Shown piece by piece: positions 8,617-16,573 of a stretch of 35,647 nucleotides of DNA (positions are counted from its first letter, which is position 1; the number at the start of each line of letters is the position of its first letter). Under the pieces are notes generated by a model. That model was not told the origin of the DNA and ran no database searches. It was given only the letters and a program-made list of their open reading frames with translations. The DNA is taken from assembly GCA_017427415.1 (NCBI GenBank), contig JAFRSU010000074.1:1-35647 (forward strand). Reading direction: 5' to 3'. The translations under genes and the position numbers were made by a program. Source of the stretch: Lachnospiraceae bacterium. Lineage in GTDB: Bacteria > Bacillota > Clostridia > Lachnospirales > Lachnospiraceae.

Positions 8617-9126
8617 ATGAAACGTTCAATAATTGATACCACAGGCATGGAATTAGAAGATAAAGTAGTTGCCATCAAGCGTGTCACCAAGGTTGTTAAG
8701 GGTGGACGTAACATGAGATTCTCTGCACTTGTTGTAGTAGGTGACAAGAAGGGTCACGTTGGTGCAGGTCTCGGCAAGGCAGCTGAAATACCTGAAGCTA
8801 TCCGCAAGGGAAAGGAAGCAGCCATGAAGCATATGATCGAGCTTCCTCTTGATGAAAACGGAAGTGTTCCTCATGATTTTATCGGCAAGTTCGGTTCAGC
8901 TACTGTTCTTATGAAGAGAAGCCCCGAAGGTACCGGTATCATTGCCGGAGGTCCTGTTCGTAGCGTATTAGAGCTTGCAGGATTCAAGAACATTCGTACA
9001 AAATCACTTGGTTCAAACAATAAGCAGAACGTAGTGCTTGCCACGATCGACGGCTTAAGTCAGTTAAAGACACCTGAAGAGGTTGCAGCTGCTCGCGGAA
9101 TCAGTATGGAAGAGCTTATGGCTTGA
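8617..9126 (+). CDS. rpsE: 30S ribosomal protein S5
   Basis: S5, 169 aa, acts in decoding accuracy and mRNA unwinding. N-terminal double-stranded-RNA-binding-like domain: [20 protein letters not shown] then [21 protein letters not shown]-terminal domain: [19 protein letters not shown] and [16 protein letters not shown]. The frame extends upstream to a TTG at 8593, but GAGGAGG at 8604-8610 fits the ATG at 8617. The N terminus before the core is short compared with many S5 proteins. Confidence 0.97.
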   Translation: MKRSIIDTTGMELEDKVVAIKRVTKVVKGGRNMRFSALVVVGDKKGHVGAGLGKAAEIPEAIRKGKEAAMKHMIELPLDENGSVPHDFIGKFGSATVLMKRSPEGTGIIAGGPVRSVLELAGFKNIRTKSLGSNNKQNVVLATIDGLSQLKTPEEVAAARGISMEELMA

Positions 9127-9142
9127 AAATAAGGAGGATATC

Positions 9143-9325
9143 ATGGCAGATAAAATTAAAGTTACACTCGTAAAATCTACTATTAGTGCCCTTCCCAAGC
9201 ATAAGAAGACTGTTGAAGCTTTAGGCTTAGGCAAGCTTAATTCTTCAAACGAGCTTCCGAACAACGAGGCTGTTAAGGGAATGATTTTCCAGGTTAAGCA
9301 TCTGGTTAAGGTAGAAGAAATCTAA
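9143..9325 (+). CDS. rpmD: 50S ribosomal protein L30
   Basis: L30, 60 aa. IKVTLVKSTISALPKHKKTV, GLGKLNSSNELPNNEAVKGM and FQVKHLVKVEEI match the whole length of the family. The frame is open upstream into rpsE, but AAGGAGG at 9131-9137 sets the ATG at 9143. It sits between rpsE and rplO as in other Firmicutes spc operons. Confidence 0.97.
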   Translation: MADKIKVTLVKSTISALPKHKKTVEALGLGKLNSSNELPNNEAVKGMIFQVKHLVKVEEI

Positions 9326-9374
9326 TCGATAAAATAACCGGATGATGATCCGTTATATCGGAAAGGAGAACATA

Positions 9375-9818
9375 ATGAATTTAACAGATTTAAGACCTGC
9401 CGAGGGTTCTGTAAAGAGCAATAACTTCCGTAAAGGCAGAGGTCATGCTTCAGGAAACGGCAAGACAGCAGGTTACGGTCATAAAGGTCAGAAGGCTCGT
9501 TCCGGTCGTCCGAGAGCAGGATTCGAAGGTGGACAGAATCCTCTTTTCAGAAGACTTCCCAAGAGAGGCTTCAACTGCAGAAATACTAAGGAAATAATCA
9601 CAATTAATATCAGCATGCTTGAGAAGCGTTATGAAGACGGTGCTGATGTTACTATCGAGAGTCTTATGGATGTTGGTCTTATCACCAATCCTAAGGATGG
9701 AGTAAAAATACTTGGGAATGGAGAATTAACCAAGAAGCTCAATGTAAAGGTAAATGCATACAGCGCTACCGCAAAAGAGAAGATTGAAGCACTTGGTGGA
9801 AAAGCCGAGGTGATCTGA
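9375..9818 (+). CDS. rplO: 50S ribosomal protein L15
   Basis: L15, 147 aa, a late assembly protein of the 50S subunit. [20 protein letters not shown], then the glycine-rich RNA-binding segment [40 protein letters not shown], and C-terminal [20 protein letters not shown]. An upstream in-frame ATG exists at 9342, but GAAAGGAG fits the ATG at 9375, and the protein then starts as usual for L15. One base separates its stop from the secY start. Confidence 0.97.
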   Translation: MNLTDLRPAEGSVKSNNFRKGRGHASGNGKTAGYGHKGQKARSGRPRAGFEGGQNPLFRRLPKRGFNCRNTKEIITINISMLEKRYEDGADVTIESLMDVGLITNPKDGVKILGNGELTKKLNVKVNAYSATAKEKIEALGGKAEVI

Positions 9819-9819
9819 T

Positions 9820-11181
9820 ATGTTTAAAACGATCATCAATGCATTCAAGATCAAGGAAATAAGATCAAGATTGCTGTTTACTCTGGCATGTCTGGTTGTA
9901 GTAAGAATCGGTTCCAACATTACCGTTCCTGCTATCGACAGCGCCATGCTTAAGGATTGGGCTGACAATCAGTTGACACAGGGTCTTCTTGCTACCCTTA
10001 CAGGTGGTGCTCTTTCAACTCTTTCCATTTTTGCACTGAGTATCTCTCCTTACATTAATGCGGAGATCATCATGCAGCTCTTAACCATCGCAATTCCGAA
10101 GTTAGAGGAAATGCAGAAGGATGGTGAGGATGGAAGACAGAAGATCCAGAAGATCTCAAGATATCTTACTGTAGTTCTTGCTCTTATCGAGTCAACAGCT
10201 ATGGCGATCAGCTTCGGAAGAAGCGGATATTTTGTAAGCCACACCAATTCGTTTACCGAAGTGGTTACAGTAGCACTTGCATTTACAGCCGGTACGGTAT
10301 TTCTTATGTGGCTTGGTGACAAGATCACAGAGAAGGGCGTTGGAAACGGTATATCTGTTATCCTTTTGATCAACATCGTATCCCGTCTCCCTCAGGACAT
10401 CAATACCCTGGTTACCAAGTTCGTTCTCGGACAGGGCAATGAGTCCAGAAGCGGCGCAAATGCAGTTGTATGGGGCATCATCAGTGCAGCCATCATCATC
10501 GCGATCATCGTAGGTATGGTAGCACTTATCGTTCTTCTTCAGGATGCTGAAAGAAGAATACCCGTACAGTACACCAGAAAGATCGTAGGACGTAAACAGG
10601 TCGGCGGACAGGGATCAAGCATCCCCATGAAGGTCAATACTTCAGGCGTACTCCCCGTAATCTTTGCTATGTCCATACTTCAGTTCCCCATCATCATTGC
10701 TTCGTTCTTTGGTGCTAAGGGAATGAGGGAGAACGGAACATTCGGCAACAAGCTTCTGTATCTGATCGATCAGAACAACTGGTTCCATCTTACTCCCGAA
10801 GGAGAGTTTAAATATACTCTCGGTGTGATCATATACATCGCACTTATCCTGTTCTTCGCATATTTCTATACAGCTGTTTCATTCAATCCTATAGAGATAT
10901 CGAACAACTTAAAGAAGCAGGGCGGATTTATCCCCGGTATCAGACCCGGAAAGCCCACTTCGGATTACCTTACCTCAATACTTAACAGGGTAATCTTTAT
11001 CGGAGCTATAGCACTTAGCATAGTTGCTGTACTTCCTATATTCTTTACAGGAATATTCAATGCAAATGTTTCATTTGCAGCAACCTCTATCATAATCGTT
11101 GTAGGTGTTATCCTTGAGACTATGAAGCAGGTTGAGTCAATGATGGCAGTACGTCATTATAAGGGATTCCTGGATAATTAA
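9820..11181 (+). CDS. secY: Protein translocase channel subunit SecY
   Basis: SecY, 453 aa, the pore of the Sec translocon in the cytoplasmic membrane. Ten hydrophobic segments are expected and the sequence shows them; diagnostic stretches include the N-terminal SRLLFTLACLVVVRIGSNIT, the plug region LTGGALSTLSIFALSISPYI, QDAERRIPVQYTRKIVGRK and PTSDYLTSILNRVIFIGAIA. The start lies one base after the rplO stop with a GAGGTGATC site inside rplO, so the two are likely coupled. Placement with ribosomal proteins is universal in this operon. Confidence 0.99.
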   Translation: MFKTIINAFKIKEIRSRLLFTLACLVVVRIGSNITVPAIDSAMLKDWADNQLTQGLLATLTGGALSTLSIFALSISPYINAEIIMQLLTIAIPKLEEMQKDGEDGRQKIQKISRYLTVVLALIESTAMAISFGRSGYFVSHTNSFTEVVTVALAFTAGTVFLMWLGDKITEKGVGNGISVILLINIVSRLPQDINTLVTKFVLGQGNESRSGANAVVWGIISAAIIIAIIVGMVALIVLLQDAERRIPVQYTRKIVGRKQVGGQGSSIPMKVNTSGVLPVIFAMSILQFPIIIASFFGAKGMRENGTFGNKLLYLIDQNNWFHLTPEGEFKYTLGVIIYIALILFFAYFYTAVSFNPIEISNNLKKQGGFIPGIRPGKPTSDYLTSILNRVIFIGAIALSIVAVLPIFFTGIFNANVSFAATSIIIVVGVILETMKQVESMMAVRHYKGFLDN

Positions 11182-11193
11182 TTGATCTTTATT

Positions 11194-11219
11194 GCCGGCG
11201 GAGATTTTTCTTCGCCGGC
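11194..11219 (+). terminator. Strong hairpin between secY and adk, possible weak terminator or attenuator
   Basis: GCCGGCGGAGA (11194-11204) pairs with TCTTCGCCGGC (11209-11219) around a TTTT loop, an 11-bp stem with one G-T pair. Only TTTAG follows, so a full intrinsic terminator is doubtful. It may cut transcription between spc and the adk genes or stabilise the upstream mRNA end. Confidence 0.5.
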
Positions 11220-11290
11220 TTTAGAAGTCATTATACCGCACGGTGTTTCCGAATGGTTAAACATAGCTTCCGCTCAGAAACAGCTTGGAG

Positions 11291-11296
11291 TATAAT
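11291..11296 (+). promoter_or_regulatory. Possible adk promoter (-10 TATAAT)
   Basis: A perfect TATAAT at 11291-11296 lies 21 bases before the adk ATG. The -35 region is poor: TTCCGC at 11268-11273 with 17-base spacing matches the consensus at only three positions. Together with the hairpin at 11194-11219 it suggests that adk-map-infA can be transcribed on their own. Confidence 0.45.
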
Positions 11297-11316
11297 GGTT
11301 TTTAAGGAGAAGTGAT

Positions 11317-11961
11317 ATGAAAATAGTTATGTTAGGAGCTCCCGGCGCAGGCAAGGGAACTCAGGCCAAAATGATAGCAGCAAAGTATGATATCCCCCAT
11401 ATTTCCACAGGTGATATCTTCAGGGCAAATATCAAGGAAGGTACAGAACTCGGCAGAAAGGCTAAAGAGTACATGGATCAGGGTCAGCTTGTTCCCGATT
11501 CACTTACACTTGAACTTATCATGGACAGATTCAGCAAGGCTGACTGTGCAAACGGATATGTACTTGACGGTTTCCCCAGAACTATACCTCAGGCAGAAGC
11601 TTTAACAAAGGCTCTTACCGAAAAGGGAGACAAGATCGACTTTGCGATCAATGTGGATGTTCCCGATGAGAACATCGTGAACAGAATGTCAGGAAGACGC
11701 TGCTGCTTAAAGTGCGGCGGAACCTTCCACGTAAAGTACAACCCTCCCAAAAAAGAAGGTATCTGTGACCTGTGCGGTGCAGAGCTTGTTATCCGTGATG
11801 ATGACAAGCCTGAGATCGTTAAGAAGAGACTTGTTGCTTATCATGAGCAGACACAGCCCCTTATCGATTACTACGCAAAGGAAGGTGTACTGCAGAACGT
11901 TGACGGTACCGTTGATGTTGATGTGGTATTTAACAACATAGTAAATATACTCAGTAAATAA
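11317..11961 (+). CDS. adk: Adenylate kinase, zinc-finger type
   Basis: Cytosolic enzyme for ATP + AMP = 2 ADP, 214 aa. P-loop GAPGAGKGT (residues 7-15), NMP-binding TGDIFR (31-36) and the signature [10 protein letters not shown] (80-89). The LID domain has a Gram-positive zinc site, Cys130, Cys133, Cys150 and Cys153, in CLKCGG and CDLCGA. Preceded by AAGGAG. The position after secY is standard; a hairpin and a TATAAT lie in the 135-base gap before it. Confidence 0.98.
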   Translation: MKIVMLGAPGAGKGTQAKMIAAKYDIPHISTGDIFRANIKEGTELGRKAKEYMDQGQLVPDSLTLELIMDRFSKADCANGYVLDGFPRTIPQAEALTKALTEKGDKIDFAINVDVPDENIVNRMSGRRCCLKCGGTFHVKYNPPKKEGICDLCGAELVIRDDDKPEIVKKRLVAYHEQTQPLIDYYAKEGVLQNVDGTVDVDVVFNNIVNILSK

Positions 11962-12005
11962 TAATTGACATAACATTTGGCGGATGTTAGATTAGGAGAT
12001 AAAAG

Positions 12006-12773
12006 ATGGCAATCACTATTAAATCGGAGCGCGAGATCGAACTCATGCGCGAAGCCGGTAAGATTTTATCAAAGGTACATGACATACTTGCCAAAGAAGT
12101 AAAGCCCGGTGTTTCTACCTGGCATATTGACAAGGTTGGAAAAGAAGCTATATACGATTTCGGATGCAAGCCGTCCTTCTTAGGATATGACGGATATCCC
12201 GCATCGATATGTGTTTCTGTTAATGACGAAGTAATACACGGTATCCCCAGCAAAACAAGGATACTTAAAGAAGGCGATATCGTAAGCTTGGATGCAGGTG
12301 TAATATATAAGGGGTACCAGTCGGATGCGGCACGTACACATGCCTGCGGCGAGATATCGGCCAGAGCAAAGGAACTTATCGAAGTTACACGTCAGAGTTT
12401 CTTCGAGGGTATAAAGTTCGCGAGGGAAGGAAATCATCTTTTCGATATTTCCGCGGCAGTTGAAGACTGTGTTACACCTCACGGATTTACATGTGTAAGG
12501 GATTTTGTTGGACATGGCATCGGAACAGAGATGCATGAGGAACCCCAGATCCCCAACTATCATCAGAAAAGACGCGGACCCAAGCTTTATGCCGGCATGA
12601 CTCTTGCCATAGAGCCCATGGTCAATATCGGCAGACCCGATGTAGTCTGGATGGATGATGACTGGACCATAGTGACCGAGGATGGTTCACTTTCGGCCCA
12701 CTATGAAAATACGATACTCATAACAAAGGGAGATCCCGAGATACTTTCTCTCGTTCCTCCCAGCACACTTTAA
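12006..12773 (+). CDS. map: Methionine aminopeptidase, type I
   Basis: Removes initiator methionine from new proteins; 255 aa, single catalytic domain. Metal and catalytic residues are all present: His78 (DEVIHGIP), Asp96 (VSLDAG), Asp107 (QSDAAR), His170 (FVGHGIG), Glu203 (AIEPM) and Glu234 (HYENT). No N-terminal zinc finger or SH3 linker. TTAGGAG precedes the ATG. It lies between adk and infA as in B. subtilis, but the small L14e-like gene found there in Bacillus is absent. Confidence 0.98.
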   Translation: MAITIKSEREIELMREAGKILSKVHDILAKEVKPGVSTWHIDKVGKEAIYDFGCKPSFLGYDGYPASICVSVNDEVIHGIPSKTRILKEGDIVSLDAGVIYKGYQSDAARTHACGEISARAKELIEVTRQSFFEGIKFAREGNHLFDISAAVEDCVTPHGFTCVRDFVGHGIGTEMHEEPQIPNYHQKRRGPKLYAGMTLAIEPMVNIGRPDVVWMDDDWTIVTEDGSLSAHYENTILITKGDPEILSLVPPSTL

Positions 12774-12787
12774 TTAGGAGATAATGA

Positions 12788-13006
12788 ATGTCTAAAGCAG
12801 ATGTAGTTGAAATTGAAGGTACTGTAGTTGAAAAATTACCGAATACCATGTTTCAGGTAGAACTTGAGAACGGTCACAGGGTACTTGCTCATATCAGCGG
12901 CAAACTGAGAATGAATTTTATCAAGATCGTTCCCGGCGACAAAGTAACATTAGAGCTTTCACCTTATGATCTTACCAAGGGAAGGATCATCTGGAGAGAT
13001 AAATAA
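12788..13006 (+). CDS. infA: Translation initiation factor IF-1
   Basis: IF-1, 72 aa, an OB-fold protein that blocks the A site during initiation. [60 protein letters not shown] and KGRIIWRD cover the whole family length. TTAGGAG precedes the ATG, 14 bases after map. An AT-rich gap with a strong promoter follows before rpmJ. Confidence 0.98.
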   Translation: MSKADVVEIEGTVVEKLPNTMFQVELENGHRVLAHISGKLRMNFIKIVPGDKVTLELSPYDLTKGRIIWRDK

Positions 13007-13030
13007 TTGCATTCAAAATAAAAAAAGTCT

Positions 13031-13059
13031 TTGACAATTGATTTTTTTTATGATAATAT
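13031..13059 (+). promoter_or_regulatory. Strong sigma-A promoter upstream of rpmJ and the alpha cluster
   Basis: TTGACA at 13031-13036, 17-base spacer, TAATAT at 13054-13059 (GATAAT at 13052 is an alternative register). Start of transcription is expected near 13066, about 30 bases before rpmJ. The promoter lies inside an inverted repeat, AAAAAAGTC at 13021-13029 and GACTTTTTT at 13070-13078. Confidence 0.8.
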
Positions 13060-13094
13060 CAATCTGTTGGACTTTTTTGAAAGGAGTGAAGATT

Positions 13095-13208
13095 ATGAAG
13101 GTTAGATCTTCGGTTAAACCAATTTGCGAAAAGTGCAAAGTAATCAGGAGAAAGGGAGCCATCAGAATTATCTGTGAGAATCCCAAACACAAGCAGAGAC
13201 AGGGTTGA
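13095..13208 (+). CDS. rpmJ: 50S ribosomal protein L36
   Basis: L36, 37 aa, the smallest ribosomal protein here. The sequence starts [20 protein letters not shown] and contains the zinc ligands Cys11, Cys14, Cys27 and His32, so it is the zinc-binding (C+) form. AAAGGAGTG lies just before the ATG. First gene after the promoter at 13031-13059; a long structured leader separates it from rpsM. Confidence 0.97.
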   Translation: MKVRSSVKPICEKCKVIRRKGAIRIICENPKHKQRQG

Positions 13209-13425
13209 TATCATATTGAAAACAGAATATAGATAGCACATGCTTTCTGCGTTATTACATCCGAGGATGTAATGATATTGTAGGCAATGATTCGTGAGAA
13301 TCTGTTGCTTAAGTGCGGAATGTCATCATCATTCCGGCTTTCGTGTGTGTACACGATACAATTTAAAGCGGCTGAATGTCTGTCGAAAGACAGACGGTGG
13401 CATACTGCCCGAATGAAGGAGAAGT

Positions 13426-13449
13426 ATGCTTTGGTTCATGCCGGTTTAA
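13426..13449 (+). CDS. Possible 7-codon leader peptide in the rpsM leader
   Basis: AAGGAG at 13416-13421 is followed five bases on by ATG (13426) and an open frame reading MLWFMPV, with its TAA at 13447-13449. The stop codon falls in the loop of the terminator-like hairpin at 13440-13456, so a ribosome on it would disrupt that hairpin. Such a short frame can occur by chance. Seen: the site, frame and overlap. Inferred: any function. Confidence 0.3.
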   Translation: MLWFMPV

Positions 13450-13469
13450 GACCGGCTTATATTTTTTTA
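13440..13469 (+). terminator. Terminator-like hairpin (possible attenuator) just before rpsM
   Basis: GCCGGT (13440-13445), five-base loop, ACCGGC (13451-13456), then TTATATTTTTTTA. The GC-rich 6-bp stem and T-rich tail have the form of an intrinsic terminator, but it sits only four bases before the AGGAGG-like site of an essential gene, so it would have to be conditional or leaky. Confidence 0.55.
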
Positions 13470-13490
13470 TACGGAGGTGCAAAAGCGCGT

Positions 13491-13859
13491 ATGGCTCGTA
13501 TCAGTGGTGTTGATTTACCAAGAGATAAGCGTGTAGAAATCGGCCTTACCTATATTTACGGTATTGGCAGAGTTAGTTCAAACAAGATTTTGGACAAGGC
13601 TAATGTTAATCCGGACACTAGAGTCCGCGATCTCACAGACGACGAAGTAGCCAGAATTCGTGACATCGTAGATGCAGAATACATGGTAGAAGGTGACTTA
13701 AGACGTGAGACAGCTCTTAACATCAAGAGATTACAGGAAATCGGATGTTACAGAGGTATCCGTCACAGAAAGGGTCTCCCTGTCCGTGGCCAGAATACCA
13801 AAAATAATGCCAGAACTCGCAAGGGACCCAGACGTACCGTTGCGAACAAGAAGAAATAA
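13491..13859 (+). CDS. rpsM: 30S ribosomal protein S13
   Basis: S13, 122 aa, in the 30S head, contacts L5 and P-site t[43 protein letters not shown] (helix-hairpin-helix) and the C-terminal [20 protein letters not shown] are diagnostic. The frame stays open far upstream (to 13287), but GGAGGTG at 13473-13479 and the family start set ATG 13491. Confidence 0.97.
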   Translation: MARISGVDLPRDKRVEIGLTYIYGIGRVSSNKILDKANVNPDTRVRDLTDDEVARIRDIVDAEYMVEGDLRRETALNIKRLQEIGCYRGIRHRKGLPVRGQNTKNNARTRKGPRRTVANKKK

Positions 13860-13877
13860 TTAGGAGGAAGGCTTAAA

Positions 13878-14276
13878 ATGGCAGCAAAAGCAACAGCTAA
13901 AAAAGTCACAAAGAAGCGTGTTAAGAAAAATATTGACCGTGGACAAGCACATATCCAGTCATCATTTAACAATACGATAGTTACTCTTACTGACGCTCAG
14001 GGAAATGCTATTTCATGGGCAAGTGCAGGTGGATTAGGTTTCAGAGGCTCAAAGAAGTCTACTCCCTACGCAGCACAGATGGCAGCTGAGACTGCAGCTA
14101 AGGCAGCAGTAGTTCATGGCTTAAAGTCAGTAGATGTTATGGTTAAAGGTCCCGGATCGGGCCGTGAGGCAGCAATCCGTGCATTACAGGCATGCGGTAT
14201 CGAAGTAACAAGTATCAAGGATGTTACTCCCGTTCCTCATAACGGATGCAGACCGCCCAAGCGCAGAAGAGTATAA
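13878..14276 (+). CDS. rpsK: 30S ribosomal protein S11
   Basis: S11, 132 aa, on the 30S platform next to the mRNA exit. After a basic N terminus rich in Lys it has [60 protein letters not shown] and the highly conserved end [26 protein letters not shown] precedes the ATG. It is followed after 18 bases by rpsD. Confidence 0.98.
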   Translation: MAAKATAKKVTKKRVKKNIDRGQAHIQSSFNNTIVTLTDAQGNAISWASAGGLGFRGSKKSTPYAAQMAAETAAKAAVVHGLKSVDVMVKGPGSGREAAIRALQACGIEVTSIKDVTPVPHNGCRPPKRRRV

Positions 14277-14294
14277 TAGGAGGTATATAAAGAC

Positions 14295-14891
14295 ATGGCT
14301 AGAGATATGGGTCCCGTATTAAAGAAGTGCAGATCTCTTGGAATCGAGCCCGGTTTCCTCGGAATCGATAAGAAGTCAAACAGGACTTTCGCAAGAGCAG
14401 GCAAGAAGGTTAGTGAATACGGATTACAGTTAAAAGAAAAGCAGAAGGCTAAGTTTATATATGGCGTACTTGAGAAGCCTTTCAGAAATATGTTCGCTAA
14501 GGCTGAGAAGATGAGAACAGGTACAGCAGGTGAGAACCTTATGATTCTCCTTGAGATGAGACTGGACAACGTTCTTTTCCGCCTCGGTATCGGCAGGACC
14601 AGAAGAGAGTCAAGACAGATCGTAGATCACAGACATGTTCTGGTAAACGGCAAGTGTGTAAATATTCCTTCATACACTGTTAAGGCCGGAGATGTTATCT
14701 CTATTAAGGAGAAATTTAAGTCAGCTCAGAGATATAAGGATATCCTCGAGGTTACAGGCAGCAGATTAGTACCTGCTTGGCTTGAGGCAGATCGTGAGAA
14801 CCTTACAGGAACCGTTAAGGAAGTTCCTTCAAGGGATCAGATCGATGTACCCGTAAATGAGATGCTTATCGTCGAGTTATACTCCAAATAA
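14295..14891 (+). CDS. rpsD: 30S ribosomal protein S4
   Basis: S4, 198 aa, a primary 16S rRNA binder and known translational regulator in several bacteria. N-terminal PVLKKCRSLGIEPGFLG, with one cysteine only, so no zinc knuckle (C- form). The S4 RNA-binding domain appears as MRLDNVLFRLGIGRTRRESR then QIVDHRHVLVNGKCVNIPSY. Lying between rpsK and rpoA is the clostridial arrangement; in Bacillus rpsD is elsewhere. It could be the regulator of the leader before rpsM, which is inference. Confidence 0.98.
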   Translation: MARDMGPVLKKCRSLGIEPGFLGIDKKSNRTFARAGKKVSEYGLQLKEKQKAKFIYGVLEKPFRNMFAKAEKMRTGTAGENLMILLEMRLDNVLFRLGIGRTRRESRQIVDHRHVLVNGKCVNIPSYTVKAGDVISIKEKFKSAQRYKDILEVTGSRLVPAWLEADRENLTGTVKEVPSRDQIDVPVNEMLIVELYSK

Positions 14892-14915
14892 TAGAATAAA
14901 GGAGGGTTCAAGTAA

Positions 14916-15878
14916 ATGTTCGGTTTTGAAACGCCATCACTTGAAATTACAGAAATTTCTGAGGACAAGAAATATGGTCGCTTTGTTGTTGAACCGTTGG
15001 AAAGAGGTTATGGTATTACCCTCGGCAATTCTTTAAGAAGAATAATGCTTTCTTCACTTCCCGGAGCTGCAGTAAGCAGCATCAAGATCCCCGGAGTCGT
15101 TCATGAGTTCTGCGGAATCCCCGGCGTTAAGGAAGATGTTACCGAGATCATAATGAATATCAAGAACCTTGCTATAAAGAATAACAGCACAACAGATGAA
15201 CCCAAGAAGGCTTATATTGATTTCGAAGGCGAAGGAGTTGTTACAGCCGGAGATATCCATGCTGATTCGGATATAGAGATATTAAATCCCGATCAGGTTA
15301 TTGCTACATTAAGCGGCGGAGTTGATTCCCGTCTTGAGATTGAAATGACTATCACCAAGGGAAGAGGATATATCAGCGCAGATAAGAATAAGAGCGCAGA
15401 TCTTCCTATCGGAGTTATCGCGATCGATTCCATCTATACACCTGTTGAGCGTGTCAACATGAGTGTTGAGAACACCCGTGTAGGTCAGGTTACTGACTAT
15501 GATAAGCTTACACTTGATGTTTGGACAAAGGGTACCATCACTCCCGATGAGGCAGTCAGTCTTTCAGCTAAGGTTCTTAGCGAGCACTTAAAGACCTTTA
15601 TCGATATTTCCGATAAGGGACGTGAGGCAGTAGTTATCGAGCCTAAGAAGGAAGAAGGAACTGTAGCAGCAGCATGTGAAATCAATATTGATGAACTGGA
15701 ACTTTCGGTTCGTTCATATAATTGTCTTAAGCGTGCAGGAATCAATACTGTTGGTGAGCTTGTTAACAAGACAGCTGAGGATATGATGAAGGTTCGTAAC
15801 CTCGGAAGAAAGTCACTTGACGAGGTTCTTGCCAAGCTGAAAGAACTTGGTTTATCACTTAAAGAAAGTGAAGAATAA
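14916..15878 (+). CDS. rpoA: DNA-directed RNA polymerase alpha subunit
   Basis: RNA polymerase alpha, 320 aa. The N-terminal dimerisation domain shows [20 protein letters not shown] and [20 protein letters not shown]; the C-terminal domain, which binds UP elements and activators, shows [20 protein letters not shown] and [20 protein letters not shown]. Normal length. AAAGGAGGG precedes the ATG. The 59-base gap before rplQ contains a copy of a dispersed hairpin repeat on the minus strand. Confidence 0.99.
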   Translation: MFGFETPSLEITEISEDKKYGRFVVEPLERGYGITLGNSLRRIMLSSLPGAAVSSIKIPGVVHEFCGIPGVKEDVTEIIMNIKNLAIKNNSTTDEPKKAYIDFEGEGVVTAGDIHADSDIEILNPDQVIATLSGGVDSRLEIEMTITKGRGYISADKNKSADLPIGVIAIDSIYTPVERVNMSVENTRVGQVTDYDKLTLDVWTKGTITPDEAVSLSAKVLSEHLKTFIDISDKGREAVVIEPKKEEGTVAAACEINIDELELSVRSYNCLKRAGINTVGELVNKTAEDMMKVRNLGRKSLDEVLAKLKELGLSLKESEE

Positions 15879-15910
15879 TACGTCGAATGCTGTGACAGCA
15901 GCGTTCTATC
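15879..15910 (-). repeat. Dispersed hairpin repeat, copy A
   Basis: Read on the minus strand, AACGCT...AGCATTCGACGTA matches copies at 21598-21629 and 32671-32708. The conserved parts are AACGYT on the left and CATTCGACRTA on the right; the middle is a variable hairpin, here GCTG/CAGC. It lies between rpoA and rplQ. Confidence 0.6.
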
Positions 15911-15937
15911 ATTTATTGTAATTAGGAGGAAATATAC

Positions 15938-16474
15938 ATGGCCGGCTATAGAAAACTTGGAAGAACTGCTAGTCAGAGAAAAGCTCTTTTAAGAAATCAG
16001 GTTTCCAATCTTCTCTATCACGGAAAGATCAGAACTACCGATACCAAAGCTAAAGAGATCCGCAGAATCGCAGAGAGCTTCATCGCTTTGGCAGTTAAGG
16101 AAAGAGATAATTATGATACAGTTACCGTAACTTCTAAGGTTGCCCGCAAGGATATGAACGGCAGCAGAGTTAAGGAAGAAGTAGACGGAAAGAAAGTAAC
16201 CGTATTTGATAACGTTGAGAAAGAGATCAAGAAGGATAAGCCTTCAAGACTTGCAGCAAGAAGAAAGATGAATGCATTCCTTTATGATGTTACCGAGGTT
16301 CCCACAGAGGCATCAGGTAAGAAGAAGGGTACAAAGAAGATAAATATTGCTGACAAGCTTTTCAACGACATCGCTCCTAAGTATGCTAACCGCAACGGTG
16401 GATACACACGTATCGTTAAGATCGGTCCCCGTAAGGGTGATGCTGCTATGGAAGTTCTTATTGAGCTTGTATAA
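15938..16474 (+). CDS. rplQ: 50S ribosomal protein L17, extended form
   Basis: L17, 178 aa, on the 50S surface around the tunnel exit. Core blocks: [52 protein letters not shown] (about 106-117) and the end [20 protein letters not shown] then VLIELV. The family is usually 115-130 aa; the excess is one charged insertion at about residues 56-105 and a Lys-rich one at about 119-136. The frame is intact, so these are genuine. Last gene of the cluster, followed by a terminator. Confidence 0.97.
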   Translation: MAGYRKLGRTASQRKALLRNQVSNLLYHGKIRTTDTKAKEIRRIAESFIALAVKERDNYDTVTVTSKVARKDMNGSRVKEEVDGKKVTVFDNVEKEIKKDKPSRLAARRKMNAFLYDVTEVPTEASGKKKGTKKINIADKLFNDIAPKYANRNGGYTRIVKIGPRKGDAAMEVLIELV

Positions 16475-16490
16475 TACGCGTAAAAATATT

Positions 16491-16527
16491 GGGGTTGCCG
16501 CTTAATTGCGGTGACCCCATCTTTTTT
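16491..16527 (+). terminator. Intrinsic terminator after rplQ
   Basis: GGGGTTGCCGC (16491-16501) pairs with GCGGTGACCCC (16508-16518), 11 bp with two wobble pairs, loop TTAATT, then ATCTTTTTT. On the minus strand the hairpin is followed by AATATTTTTA, so it may also serve the convergent transglutaminase gene that ends at 16574. Confidence 0.9.
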
Positions 16528-16573
16528 ATATCGCATATGGATAATTTTAGGGCTCTGTCTGATATTATCCTTG

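Larger units (their letters stand above)
13209..13490 (+). promoter_or_regulatory. Structured 282-nt leader of rpsM (alpha cluster)
   Basis: No gene, but consecutive hairpins: ATTACATC-CGAG-GATGTAAT (13254-13273); GATTC-GTGA-GAATC (about 13289-13302); CGGAATG/CATTCCG (13316-13322, 13330-13336); TCGTGT-GTGT-ACACGA (13341-13356); GTCTGTC-GAAA-GACAGAC (13378-13395, GNRA loop); GCATACT/AGTATGC (13400-13406, 13423-13429); and a terminator-like GCCGGT/ACCGGC followed by T-rich sequence (13440-13469). The rpsM ribosome binding site follows directly. The arrangement resembles a ribosomal-protein autoregulatory leader, but I recognise no known family. Confidence 0.7.

Noticed and set aside
11182..11316. 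secY-adk gap as a full operon boundary
   Set aside because: The hairpin is strong but has no real T tract and the -35 is poor, so partial read-through is more likely.
13287..13490. An N-terminally extended S13 reading from 13287
   Set aside because: The family start and the GGAGGTG site both point to ATG 13491; the upstream part consists of hairpins and a terminator-like structure.
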